This document shows positions 8,151 through 15,872 of a stretch of DNA of 64,000 nt, one piece after another. Origin of the DNA: JACDAN01 sp963827705. GTDB lineage: Bacteria; Actinomycetota; Thermoleophilia; Gaiellales; Gaiellaceae. The notes beneath the pieces were generated by a model that saw only the letters and a list, made by a program, of their open reading frames with translations, was not told the DNA's origin and made no database searches. A program made the translations under genes and the position numbers. The stretch spans positions 186,001 through 250,000 of the forward strand of contig CAWHBN010000016.1 of NCBI GenBank assembly GCA_963827705.1. The letters are read 5' to 3'. The number at the start of each line of letters is the position of its first letter. Positions within the stretch are counted from its first letter, which is position 1.

Positions 8151-8942
8151 TCATGCCGCGCCGAACGCCTTCAACAGGTAATACGCGGCGACACCGGTGA
8201 AGAGAAAGGCGTCGAGCCGGTCGAGCATCCCGCCGTGCCCGAGCAAGATGCGGCCGCTGTCCTTCACACCGACGTCGCGCTTCAGCGCCGACTCGAAGAG
8301 GTCGCCAACGGGCCCGGCGACGGCGATGAGAGCACCGAGGGCGAGGGACTCCGGCACGGTCAGGAAGTCCTCGTCGTAGAAGGCGAAGAACGGGACGAGC
8401 ACCGCCGCGATCGTTCCGGCCACGAACCCCTCCCACGTCTTCCCCGGTGACGTCAGCGGCGCCATCTTGTGCCTCCCGAGCATCCGGCCTGCCGCAAACG
8501 CCATCGTGTCGGAGGCGAACACGGCAAGGACGACCGTCAGCACAGTCAGGAAGCCGTGCTCCGGCAGCTCGCGGAGCAGTACGAGGAAGGCGAGGCCGAG
8601 CCCGATCCAGGCCGAGCCCAGAACGGTCACGGAGACCGAAGCGGCCGACGGCAGTGCGCCGGAGGCGGCCTTGAACAGGAACGCCAGCGGCAGCGTCGAG
8701 AAGAACCCGGCGAGCGCCCACTCGGGCCCCCATGCGGCCCCGATCAGCGTCGCGAGCGTTCCGGCGTAGCCCGCGAGCAGCACCGGCCGCAGGTTGCGCG
8801 TCATCACGTACAGCTCGTGGAGGGCGACCATCCCGGCCACCACGGCCAGGCCGATCATCCACCACCCTCCCGCCCAGATCAGCAGGAGGACGACGGGCAG
8901 CAGCACCGCCGCGACGAGGACGCGGGAGACGAGCGCCGTCAT
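8151..8942 (-). CDS. cdsA: Phosphatidate cytidylyltransferase
   Basis: Makes CDP-diacylglycerol from phosphatidic acid and CTP at the membrane, the branch point for phospholipid synthesis. The 263-residue protein has about eight hydrophobic segments. The CDP-alcohol signature is at the C-terminal end (ALKRDVGVKDSG, then GHGGMLDRLD). It overlaps uppS by 4 bases and lies 7 bases before dxr, so translation is probably coupled. Confidence 0.95.
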   Translation of the reverse strand: MTALVSRVLVAAVLLPVVLLLIWAGGWWMIGLAVVAGMVALHELYVMTRNLRPVLLAGYAGTLATLIGAAWGPEWALAGFFSTLPLAFLFKAASGALPSAASVSVTVLGSAWIGLGLAFLVLLRELPEHGFLTVLTVVLAVFASDTMAFAAGRMLGRHKMAPLTSPGKTWEGFVAGTIAAVLVPFFAFYDEDFLTVPESLALGALIAVAGPVGDLFESALKRDVGVKDSGRILLGHGGMLDRLDAFLFTGVAAYYLLKAFGAA

Positions 8943-9676
8943 CGCCCGCCGAACCGACGCTGCCGCTCCGAGTACTCGTCCACGGCAGCACGGAGGTCGT
9001 CGGGGGAGAACTCGGGCCAGCGCCGGTCGGTGAAGACGAGCTCCGAGTACGCGAGCTGCCAGAGCAGGAAGTTCGAGATCCGGAGCTCGCCGGAGGTGCG
9101 GATCAAGAGATCCGGATCGGGAAGCTCTGGTGCGTACAGATACCTGCCGAGCATCTGCTCGTCGATCTCCTCGGCCTCGAGACCTTCCTCCACGATTCGC
9201 CTGGCCGCATACGCCAGCTCGGCCCGTCCACCGTAGTCGAAGGCGATCCAGAGGTTCAGGCGGTCGCGGTGGGCCGTCTCGTCCTCCAGGTCGGCCATCT
9301 GGGCCCGAAGCTCGGGAGTAACGCGGTCGCGGCGTCCGACGAAGCGGGTGCGCACGCCCTGCTCGGCGAGGTCCGGGAGCTCGCGCTGGATCGTCTCGGC
9401 GAAGATCTCCATGAGCTCGTCGACCTCCGACGGAGGACGCAGCCAGTTCTCGGTGGAGAACGCGTAGACGGTCAGGGACTCGATCCCCAGATCGATCGCC
9501 GTCTCCACGGTCCGCCGGAGCGCGCGCGTGCCTTCACGATGTCCGTCGGCGACCATCAGGCCCTGCTCGACGGCCCAGCGGCTGTTCCCGTCCATGATGA
9601 TCGCGACGGAACGGGGGATCTCGCCAGGCTCGCGCGGTACCTCCGGCCGGCGCCGCAGGCGGGCGAGGATGCCCAA
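8939..9676 (-). CDS. uppS: Undecaprenyl diphosphate synthase (cis-prenyltransferase)
   Basis: Condenses isopentenyl diphosphate onto an allylic primer to make the lipid carrier for cell-wall synthesis. The 245-residue protein has IIMDGNSRWA (catalytic Asp, near 27-36), GHREG, TVYAFSTENW, FDYGGR and the C-terminal DLLIRTSGELRISNFLLWQ block. The start follows the frr stop by one base. In some actinobacteria a related enzyme makes shorter decaprenyl chains, and the product length cannot be read from sequence. Confidence 0.95.
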   Translation of the reverse strand: MGILARLRRRPEVPREPGEIPRSVAIIMDGNSRWAVEQGLMVADGHREGTRALRRTVETAIDLGIESLTVYAFSTENWLRPPSEVDELMEIFAETIQRELPDLAEQGVRTRFVGRRDRVTPELRAQMADLEDETAHRDRLNLWIAFDYGGRAELAYAARRIVEEGLEAEEIDEQMLGRYLYAPELPDPDLLIRTSGELRISNFLLWQLAYSELVFTDRRWPEFSPDDLRAAVDEYSERQRRFGGR

Positions 9677-9677
9677 A

Positions 9678-10226
9678 CTACACCTCTGTGATCTCGGCTT
9701 CCTTGCGCTTCAGGAGCTCGTCGATCCGGGTCACGTGCTCGTCCGTGAGCTTCTGGACGCGCTCTTCCGCGCGGTGCTCCTCGTCGGCGCCGACGCTCTG
9801 CTCTTCCTTGAGGTGGTGGATCACGTCACGACGGACGTTCCGCACGGCGACCCGCCCTTCCTCCGCGACGTGACGGGCGACCTTCACGAGCTCCTGACGG
9901 CGCTCCTCCGTCAGCTGCGGAATCGGCAGGCGGATGATCTTGCCGTCGTTCGACGGGTTGAGGCCGAGGTCGGACTCCTGGATCGCGCGCTCGATCGCGC
10001 CGAGGGAGCTGGGGTCGAACGGCTGAACGGTCAGCATCCGCGGCTCGGGCACGTTCAGCGTCGCCAGCTGATTCAGCGGCGTCTCCTGGCCGTAGTAGTC
10101 CACGGTCACCCGGTCGAGCAGTGCGGCAGAGGCGCGCCCGGTACGGATCGTGTTCAGCTCGTGGTGGGTCGCCTCGACGGACTTGTCCATCCTGGTCGTG
10201 GCGTCCTTGATCAAGTCGTCGATCAT
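9678..10226 (-). CDS. frr: Ribosome recycling factor
   Basis: With EF-G it splits post-termination ribosomes. The 182-residue protein has the normal length. The core begins MIDDLIKDATTRMDKSVEAT and includes IRTGRASAALLDRV, YYGQETPL and the C-terminal helix. I chose the ATG at 10226, which overlaps the pyrH stop as ATGA. The order pyrH-frr is typical of bacterial translation operons. Confidence 0.97.
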   Translation of the reverse strand: MIDDLIKDATTRMDKSVEATHHELNTIRTGRASAALLDRVTVDYYGQETPLNQLATLNVPEPRMLTVQPFDPSSLGAIERAIQESDLGLNPSNDGKIIRLPIPQLTEERRQELVKVARHVAEEGRVAVRNVRRDVIHHLKEEQSVGADEEHRAEERVQKLTDEHVTRIDELLKRKEAEITEV

Positions 10227-10978
10227 GTGGTCGCTCCGGTCGTCGGGGTCGAGATGATCGTGCCCACGCGCTCCCCGAGCGCGACCCGCCGGATGTTGCC
10301 CTCGGCGAGCGCGAAGACGTAGATCGGAAGCGCATTGTCCATGCACAGGGACAGGGCCGTCGTGTCCATCACACGCAACCCACGCTCGATCGCCTGGAGG
10401 TGCGTGAGCTCCGGAAGGAACTCGGCGGCCGGCTCGACGCGCGGATCGCCGTCGTAGACGCCCTCGACCGCGTGCTTCGCCATCAGGATCGCGTCCGCGC
10501 CGATCTCGAGCGCGCGCAGTGCGGCCGCGGTGTCCGTCGTGAAGAACGGGTTGCCGGTGCCGGCCGCGAAGATGACGACGCGGTCCTTCTCGAGGTGCCG
10601 GATCGCGCGGCGGCGGATATACGGCTCCGCCACCTCGGACACGTGGATCGCGGACATCACCCGCGTGTGCATCCCCTGCCGCTCGAGGACGTCCTGGAGC
10701 GTCAGTGCGTTCAGGACGGTTGCGAGCATCCCGGCGTAGTCGGCGGTGGCCCGGTCCATCCCCTCGGCCGCGGCGGTCATGCCCCGGTAGATGTTCCCGG
10801 CGCCCACGACGATCGCGATCTGGACGCCGTGCTCGTGCACCTGTCCGATCTCCCGCGCGATCAGCTCGAGCTCGCTGACGTCGACGCCGTAGTCCTGGTC
10901 GCCCATCAGAGCCTCGCCGGAGAGCTTCAGCAGCACCCGGCCGAACACCGGCCGGGCGCCATTCGTATCAGGCGCCAA
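10223..10978 (-). CDS. pyrH: UMP kinase
   Basis: Phosphorylates UMP to UDP with ATP. The 251-residue amino-acid-kinase-fold protein has LLKLSGEALMG near 17, VVGAGNIYRG near 57, AGTGNPFFTTDTAAALRA near 145 and a C-terminal TIISTPT. Bacterial UMP kinases are hexamers regulated by GTP and UTP. It overlaps tsf by 11 bases and frr by 4 bases. Confidence 0.97.
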   Translation of the reverse strand: MAPDTNGARPVFGRVLLKLSGEALMGDQDYGVDVSELELIAREIGQVHEHGVQIAIVVGAGNIYRGMTAAAEGMDRATADYAGMLATVLNALTLQDVLERQGMHTRVMSAIHVSEVAEPYIRRRAIRHLEKDRVVIFAAGTGNPFFTTDTAAALRALEIGADAILMAKHAVEGVYDGDPRVEPAAEFLPELTHLQAIERGLRVMDTTALSLCMDNALPIYVFALAEGNIRRVALGERVGTIISTPTTGATT

Positions 10979-11768
10979 GGGCGTAACGCGCGAAGTCGAA
11001 CACCTCGGCGTCCTGCTCCTGGAGCACCTTCTCGACGGTCTTGCCGCTCTCGTGGATCCACTCCTGGTCGAGCAGAACGGTCTGCGCGAAGAAGCGCTTC
11101 CTGAGCATCCCCTCGACGATGTTCGGGCGGACCTGCTCCGGCTTCGATTGCACCTCGTCGGAATTCTCGTAGATCGTCCGCTCGGCGTCGATCTCCTCGG
11201 GCGGAACCTCGTCCCGGCTCCGGTACCTCGGCGCCGCGAACGAGATGTGCATCGCGAGCTGCTTGGCGAGCTCGGCGGAGCCGCGGATCTTCACGAGCAC
11301 GCCGATCTTGTTCGCCGGTGGGTGGACGTACGCTGCGATCGTCTCCTCGCCGTCCCGGTCGAAGCGCGAGGCGCCGCGGACGGCGACGTTCTCGCCGATC
11401 TTGCCGACCAGCTCGACGCGCTCGTCCTCGAGCCCCTCCGCGGCCTCGGGCCCGTCCCGGTGCACGGTCTCGAGCACCTTCTGGGCGAAGGCGAGGAACT
11501 CGTCGTTCTTGGACACCGGCTCCGTCTCGCTGCCCACGGCTACGAGCGTTCCGCGGTCTTCGTCCACGCGGGAAAGGACGATCCCCTCGGTTGTCTCGCG
11601 GCCTGCGCGCTTGCCGGCCTCGGCCAGCCCGCGCTCACGCAGGAGGCGCTTCGCCGCCTCGACGTCGCCGCCCGTCTCCTGGAGGGCGCGCTTGCAGTCC
11701 ATCATCCCGGCACCCGTCTCTTCTCGGAGCTGCTTGACGAGCCCGGCTGGAATCTCGGTCGTGCTCAC
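10968..11768 (-). CDS. tsf: Elongation factor Ts
   Basis: Nucleotide exchange factor for EF-Tu. The 266-residue protein begins with the UBA-like domain (VKQLREETGAGMMDCKRAL) and continues with LRERGLAEAGKRAGR and a full dimerisation domain ending near GKTVEKVLQEQ. The start overlaps the rpsB stop by 4 bases, which suggests coupled translation. Confidence 0.97.
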   Translation of the reverse strand: MSTTEIPAGLVKQLREETGAGMMDCKRALQETGGDVEAAKRLLRERGLAEAGKRAGRETTEGIVLSRVDEDRGTLVAVGSETEPVSKNDEFLAFAQKVLETVHRDGPEAAEGLEDERVELVGKIGENVAVRGASRFDRDGEETIAAYVHPPANKIGVLVKIRGSAELAKQLAMHISFAAPRYRSRDEVPPEEIDAERTIYENSDEVQSKPEQVRPNIVEGMLRKRFFAQTVLLDQEWIHESGKTVEKVLQEQDAEVFDFARYALGA

Positions 11769-12721
11769 TGGCCCTCCCCCTCCTGGGCTGGTGCTTCCTC
11801 GGATGTGGTCTCCTCAGGTGCGGCTTCTTCAGGTGCGGTCTCCGCAGCCTCGGTCTCGGCCGCGCTCTCCGCCGATGCCATCGGCTCGTGCTCGACCGGC
11901 GTCTCGTCCGCCGCGGGCGTCTCGTCCGCCGCGGGCGGCGTCTCGTCCGCTGCCGGCGCCTCGTCCGCTGCCGGCGCCTGCTCGGCCTCCGGAGCGGCCT
12001 CGGCCTTCTGGCCGTTCTGCTCGAACTCCTGGACGGTCACACCCTGCTTCCCGGCCTCGATCGCGTCGCCGATCGCGCGGACGATGAGGCTGCACGAGCG
12101 GATCGCGTCGTCGTTCCCCGGGATCACGAGGTCGACCTCGTCCGGGTCGCAGTTCGTGTCGACGAGGCCGATGATCGGCAGGCCCAGCCGCCGCCCCTCG
12201 CGGACGGCGATCTGCTCCTTGCGGAGGTCGAGGACGAACAACGCGTCCGGCTGGCGCTTGAGGTCGGCGACGCCGCCGAGGTTCGCCTCGAGCTTCTCGA
12301 GCTCGCCGAGCATGGTCAGGCGCTCCTTGGCGGGCAGCAGGTCGAGCTGGCTCTCCTCCTTGAGGCGCCGAAGCTCGTGGAGACGCTCGACGCGGCTCGA
12401 CATCGTGCGCCAGTTCGTGATCAGGCCGCCGAGCCAGCGGTGGTTGACATACGGCATACCAACCCGCTTGGCCGTCTCCTCGACGGCGTCCTGTGCTTGC
12501 TTCTTCGTGCCGACGAAGAGCACGGTGCCGTTCTTCGACGCCAGGTCGCGGACGAAGTCGCACGCCTGCTCGAGCAGGTCGGAGGTCTTCTGCAGGTCGA
12601 TGATGTAGATGCCGCCGCGCTCCGTGAAGATGAAGCGGCGCATCTTTGGGTTCCAGCGGCGCGTCTGGTGGCCGAAGTGGACGCCGGCCTCCAGCAGCTC
12701 TCGCATCGAGACAGCGGGCAA
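11765..12721 (-). CDS. rpsB: 30S ribosomal protein S2 with long acidic tail
   Basis: A structural protein of the small subunit. The first 235 or so residues are canonical S2 (MRELLEAGVHFGHQTRRWNP, FVGTKKQAQDAV, NHRWLGGLITN, GLPIIGLVDTNCDPD). About 80 further residues are acidic and Ala/Pro/Glu-rich, with a short PAADET(P) repeat, and end QEGEGQ. I chose TTG at 12721 because AAGGGGG lies 8 bases upstream; ATG at 12706 is the alternative. It leads the long minus-strand operon, with the promoter expected in 12722-12844. Confidence 0.95.
   Translation of the reverse strand: MPAVSMRELLEAGVHFGHQTRRWNPKMRRFIFTERGGIYIIDLQKTSDLLEQACDFVRDLASKNGTVLFVGTKKQAQDAVEETAKRVGMPYVNHRWLGGLITNWRTMSSRVERLHELRRLKEESQLDLLPAKERLTMLGELEKLEANLGGVADLKRQPDALFVLDLRKEQIAVREGRRLGLPIIGLVDTNCDPDEVDLVIPGNDDAIRSCSLIVRAIGDAIEAGKQGVTVQEFEQNGQKAEAAPEAEQAPAADEAPAADETPPAADETPAADETPVEHEPMASAESAAETEAAETAPEEAAPEETTSEEAPAQEGEGQ
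11897..11975 (-). repeat. In-frame 18-bp-class tandem repeat in rpsB tail
   Basis: Four imperfect copies of a unit reading GTCTCGTCCGCCGCGGGC on the plus strand lie head to tail. They encode ADETP/ADEAP steps in the acidic tail of S2. The repeat is coding and in frame. It is prone to slippage, so its copy number may vary between strains. Confidence 0.75.
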
Positions 12722-12844
12722 GGTGAATCCCCCTTGGTTGGTTGACGGGTGCTTCTGCCGGTGGGAGAGACGTGGAACCGGCGATAACTCGCCGGCACCG
12801 ACCACGCCCCGGGCCCGCCGGATCGGGTACGGAACGCGCAGATT
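12722..12844 (-). promoter_or_regulatory. rpsB operon leader with hairpin
   Basis: The 123-base gap before rpsB should carry the operon promoter and leader. A hairpin CCGGCGA/TCGCCGG with a 4-base GTTA loop lies at 12778-12795, about 60 bases before the start codon. rpsB leaders in several phyla bind S2 for feedback control. I cannot match a specific described leader structure, and no clear -35/-10 pair stands out. Confidence 0.4.
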
Positions 12845-13730
12845 CTAGCGGAGGTCGTCGAGATACCGCTGGAGCTCGCCGGGCAGCGGCGCCTCGACCT
12901 CGACGCGCTTTCCCGTCAGCGGGTGGTCGAATGCGAGGCGCGTCGCGTGGAGGAACTGGCGCCCGAGAGCCGGGTCCGGTGCGCCGTACACCGGGTCGCC
13001 GACGAGCGGCAGGCCGATCGCGCCCAGGTGGACGCGGATCTGGTGGGTCCTCCCTGTCTCCAGGTCGACGCGGAGGAGCGCGTGCTGGCCCAGCAGCTCC
13101 AGCACCTCGAAGTGCGTCACCGCCTCGCGTGGGCTGTCCGTGTTCAGGGACTGGCGGGTGGGGTCGCGGCGGTCGCGGCCGATCGGAGCCTCGATCCGGC
13201 CTCTTCGCGAGCGGGGCCTTCCCCGGACGAGCGCCGTGTAGGTCCGCTCGAGGGCATGGGCTCTTCACGAGCTCCTTCAGATGCTCGAAGGCCTCATCCG
13301 ACCGGGCGACGACCAGGAGGCCCGACGTGTCGCGGTCGAGCCGGTGGACGATTCCCGGCCGCTCCTCGTCGCCGCCCGCGGCTCCGTGGGCGAGGACGCC
13401 GTGGACGAGGGTTCCGCTCCGGTGGCCCGGAGACGGGTGGACGACGACCCCTGCAGGCTTGTCCACGACGAGCAGATGCTCGTCCTCGTACGCGATCCTG
13501 AGCTCGACCTCCTCCGGCACGAGCTCCGGCTTCGGCTCGGGGGCCTCGAAGTGGACATCCTCCCCACCCTGAAGCCGGCGGCTCTTCGGCGACTGCTCTC
13601 CGTCCACGACCACGCCTCCGCCCTCGAGGAGGCGCTCGGCCGCCGCACGGGAGCCGATCTCGGGCAACTCGGCGAGGAAGCGGTCGAGCCTGAGCCCGGC
13701 CGCCGTGTCAGGAACGGTGACTCGAGCCAG
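12845..13730 (-). CDS. rluD: 23S rRNA pseudouridine synthase RluD-type (frame broken)
   Basis: Converts uridines of 23S rRNA to pseudouridine. One frame encodes the S4-like N-terminus (TAAGLRLDRFLAELPEI), LLVVDKPAGVVVHPSPG and the catalytic GIVHRLDRDTSGLL, up to about 13260. The other frame continues directly from ALERTYTALVRGRPR through ETGRTHQIRVHL to the stop. One extra base near 13252-13260 separates them. No ATG, GTG or TTG precedes the conserved N-terminus; CTG at 13730, overlapping the end of lspA, is the only near-canonical start. A sequencing indel is the simplest cause of the frame break, although a real pseudogene is possible. Confidence 0.8.
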
Positions 13731-14223
13731 GAGCGTGCCTGCGCGGCTCCCGGTCTGCGAGGAGCAGTGCGGCGATCAGGATGGCGACACCGGCGACGAT
13801 GAAGCTGTCGGCCAGGTTGAACGCGGGCCAGTAGCGGAAGTCGAGGAAGTCGGTGACATGGCCTAGACGGACGCGGTCGATCAGGTTCGACACGCTGCCG
13901 CCGAGGAGGAGGCCGAGGGCGACAGGCAGGATCGGGTGCCGCCCGCCCGACCGGGCGAAGAAGACGAGCATCCAGGCGACCGCGATGCCGGTGAGCACGA
14001 TCACGATCGGCGTCGCCGTCCCGAAGAGGCCGAACGCGATGCCGGAGTTGTGCACGTGGTGGATCGTGAGCGGGCCTACGACGTCGACCTCCTCTCCGAG
14101 GGAGAGCTCGTTCGAGACGATCCACTTCGTCAGCTGGTCGGCGGCGATCGCCGCGACCGCGACCAGGCCGAGGCTCACCCACTGGCGGGTGTCCGCCGCG
14201 AGTGAGCGCCGGGCGCCGAGCAC
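13708..14223 (-). CDS. lspA: Lipoprotein signal peptidase (signal peptidase II)
   Basis: Removes signal peptides from prolipoproteins in the membrane. The protein has four membrane segments and both catalytic aspartate motifs: GGSVSNLIDRVRLGHVTDFL and FNLADSFIVAG. GTG at 14223 gives 171 residues; GTG at 14178 (156 residues) is an alternative. The frame is open further upstream into dksA. The lspA-rluD order is widely conserved. Confidence 0.92.
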   Translation of the reverse strand: MLGARRSLAADTRQWVSLGLVAVAAIAADQLTKWIVSNELSLGEEVDVVGPLTIHHVHNSGIAFGLFGTATPIVIVLTGIAVAWMLVFFARSGGRHPILPVALGLLLGGSVSNLIDRVRLGHVTDFLDFRYWPAFNLADSFIVAGVAILIAALLLADREPRRHAPGSSHRS

Positions 14224-14279
14224 CGGGACGACGCCGTTCGTCGACGACCCCACCCGGATCTCGGCCGACCTGGCCTCGC

Positions 14280-14654
14280 CTAGCCCCGTTCCTCTTTGCG
14301 TTTGCAATCGATACAGAGGGTCGCCCACGGCATCGCCTCGAGGCGTTCCTCGGGGATGGGGGCGCCACAGTTGACGCATTTTCCGTAGGTGCCGGCCTCG
14401 ATCCGCTGCAGGGCGGCATCGATCGCCACGAGCAGCCGCTCGTCGTGCTCTTCGAGCGTGCTGCCGATCTCGCGCTCGACCGTTTCCGTGGCCGTGTCCG
14501 CCAGGTGCTGGTCAGCGCTACCCGAGACGAGCTCCCCGGTCTCGTCCTCCAGCGAGCGGGAGTTCTCCTTGTGGAGGTTCGAGAGGGCAGCCGATACCGC
14601 CTGCCGCTTCTCGACGAGCAGGTCGCGGAAGTGCTCGACGTCGACGGTGCTCAT
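14280..14654 (-). CDS. DksA/TraR-family C4 zinc-finger protein
   Basis: The 124-residue protein has an N-terminal helical region and a C-terminal DksA/TraR zinc finger. The four cysteines are in CVNC and CIDC, 18 residues apart, within GTYGKCVNCGAPIPEERLEA. DksA-like proteins bind RNA polymerase through the secondary channel. Actinobacterial members of this family have varied or unknown roles, so a stringent-response role is only possible. Its ATG overlaps the upstream DUF167 stop by 4 bases. Confidence 0.88.
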   Translation of the reverse strand: MSTVDVEHFRDLLVEKRQAVSAALSNLHKENSRSLEDETGELVSGSADQHLADTATETVEREIGSTLEEHDERLLVAIDAALQRIEAGTYGKCVNCGAPIPEERLEAMPWATLCIDCKRKEERG

Positions 14655-14923
14655 CGGGAGAGTCTCCGCGCAGCCTCGGACGGCGCGATCCCGCTGACTT
14701 CGACCACCTTGTCGCGAGAGCCGTGCCCAGCGACGAGCCTCACGTCGTCGGGCTGGACCCGGAGCGTCTCGGCTAGCAGAGCCACAGCCGCGTCGTTCGC
14801 GCGACCGCGCTCGGGAGGAGCCGCCACGCGGAGTTTCCAGGCATCGCCGTGCCGGCCCACGACTCCCGGGCTCTTCGAGCCCGGGACGACGCGCAGCCGT
14901 AGCCGTGTCGCACCCCCTGCCAC
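14651..14923 (-). CDS. DUF167 (YggU, UPF0235) protein
   Basis: A 90-residue protein with the UPF0235 core: RLRLRVVPGSKSPGVVG, LKLRVAAPPERGRANDA-type block near 30-48, and VAGHGSRDK near 64-72. The fold is known but the function is not. It lies between divIVA and dksA in a division cluster, as in many Gram-positive genomes. Confidence 0.88.
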   Translation of the reverse strand: MAGGATRLRLRVVPGSKSPGVVGRHGDAWKLRVAAPPERGRANDAAVALLAETLRVQPDDVRLVAGHGSRDKVVEVSGIAPSEAARRLSR

Positions 14924-14932
14924 GACCGGATT

Positions 14933-15379
14933 CTAGGCAGCGGCGGCTTCGTCAGGGATTTCGTCAGGGTCTGCGGTCTCGTCGACCGTGGCCAGGGCGG
15001 TGCGGAGCAGCTCGCGCAGGCGGCGGACGTCCTTCAAGAGGCGCTCTCGCTCCGCCGTTGCCGCGAAGGTGATGCGGCGGGCCTCTGCGTGCGCCTCGGA
15101 GACGACGAGCTCAGCGCTTCGGCGCGCCTGCTCCCGCTGCTCCTCGGCCGCGGCCTCCGCGGAGACCAGCGTCCTGCGGAGCAGCGACTCGAGCTCTCGG
15201 TGGCGCTGGAGCTCCTCCTCGAGGTACTCGATGCGGTCCGAGAGCTCGGCGCGGTCGCGCCAGACGTCCTCGTAGCTCTTCGCGATCTCGTCGAGAAGCT
15301 GCTCGACCGCTCCACGTCGGTAGCCCCGGAGCCCGCGCGGAATCGGGATGTGCCGGATCTCGGTCGGGGCGAGTCCCAT
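14933..15379 (-). CDS. divIVA: DivIVA-domain coiled-coil protein
   Basis: The 148-residue protein begins with a DivIVA lipid-binding motif (PTEIRHIPIPRGLRGYRRG, then AVEQLLDEIAKSYEDVWRDR). A long coiled coil follows at about 45-130 (ELSDRIEYLEEELQRHRELE). It should mark negatively curved membrane at poles or septa and recruit growth machinery. The ATG at 15379 puts the DivIVA motif right at the N-terminus. It is shorter than Wag31-type proteins. Confidence 0.9.
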   Translation of the reverse strand: MGLAPTEIRHIPIPRGLRGYRRGAVEQLLDEIAKSYEDVWRDRAELSDRIEYLEEELQRHRELESLLRRTLVSAEAAAEEQREQARRSAELVVSEAHAEARRITFAATAERERLLKDVRRLRELLRTALATVDETADPDEIPDEAAAA

Positions 15380-15542
15380 TAGTGCTCCTCCAGGTGATGC
15401 TGCCCCGCTTCTGGGTCGCGAGCACCAAGCCAGAGACCGCACTCCGACGAGCCAAGGCTAGAAAGCCTTGGTGAGGAGGAGGGCGGGCTGTGGCGCCGCG
15501 TGATCGCGGGCCAGAGGCAGGCGTGTATCGCCTGGCGGGGCA
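15380..15542 (-). other. Spacer before divIVA with 8-bp perfect hairpin
   Basis: The 163-base gap between yggT and divIVA holds a perfect stem CCAAGGCT/AGCCTTGG with a 4-base loop at 15452-15471. It has no U run, so it may be an RNA-processing or attenuation element rather than a terminator. I see no open frame with a ribosome site here. Confidence 0.4.
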
Positions 15543-15857
15543 CTAACCAAGCTCTCCGAGGAGGCGGATCACGAGGCCGCTCACGATCCAGAGCACGAAG
15601 ATCGCCACGATCGGCGAGATGTCCAGCGGGCCGAGTGGCGGGATGAACCGTCGGAAGATCCGCAGGTAGGGCTCGACGACGTCGAACAGGAAGCGCTGGA
15701 TCCGGTTGATCCAGATCGAGTAGGGCATCCGGACCCACGACATCAGGATGTACGCGAAGATCAGCAGGAAGTAGACGAGCGTGAAGACCTGCACGAAGTT
15801 CTGGGCGGAATCCACCCAGTTCGCGAGCAGGATCGATGCGGCGTCGGCTGCGCCCAT
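15543..15857 (-). CDS. YggT-family membrane protein
   Basis: A 104-residue protein with two YggT membrane units: FTLVYFLLIFAYILMSWV (about 25-42) and ISPIVAIFVLWIVSGLVIRL (about 80-99). Between them is the conserved FDVVEPYLRIFRRFIPP loop. YggT proteins sit beside sepF and divIVA in Gram-positive and cyanobacterial genomes and are linked to nucleoid or septum organisation, but their biochemical role is unknown. Confidence 0.9.
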   Translation of the reverse strand: MGAADAASILLANWVDSAQNFVQVFTLVYFLLIFAYILMSWVRMPYSIWINRIQRFLFDVVEPYLRIFRRFIPPLGPLDISPIVAIFVLWIVSGLVIRLLGELG

Positions 15858-15872
15858 GCGGCGAAGTTCGTT

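Noticed and set aside
11897..11975. CRISPR-like repeat array
   Set aside because: The repeats are contiguous, without unique spacers, in frame, and encode the S2 tail.
13252..13260. Programmed frameshift in rluD
   Set aside because: No slippery heptamer or stimulatory structure is evident, and similar breaks occur in unrelated genes of the window, which favours sequence errors.
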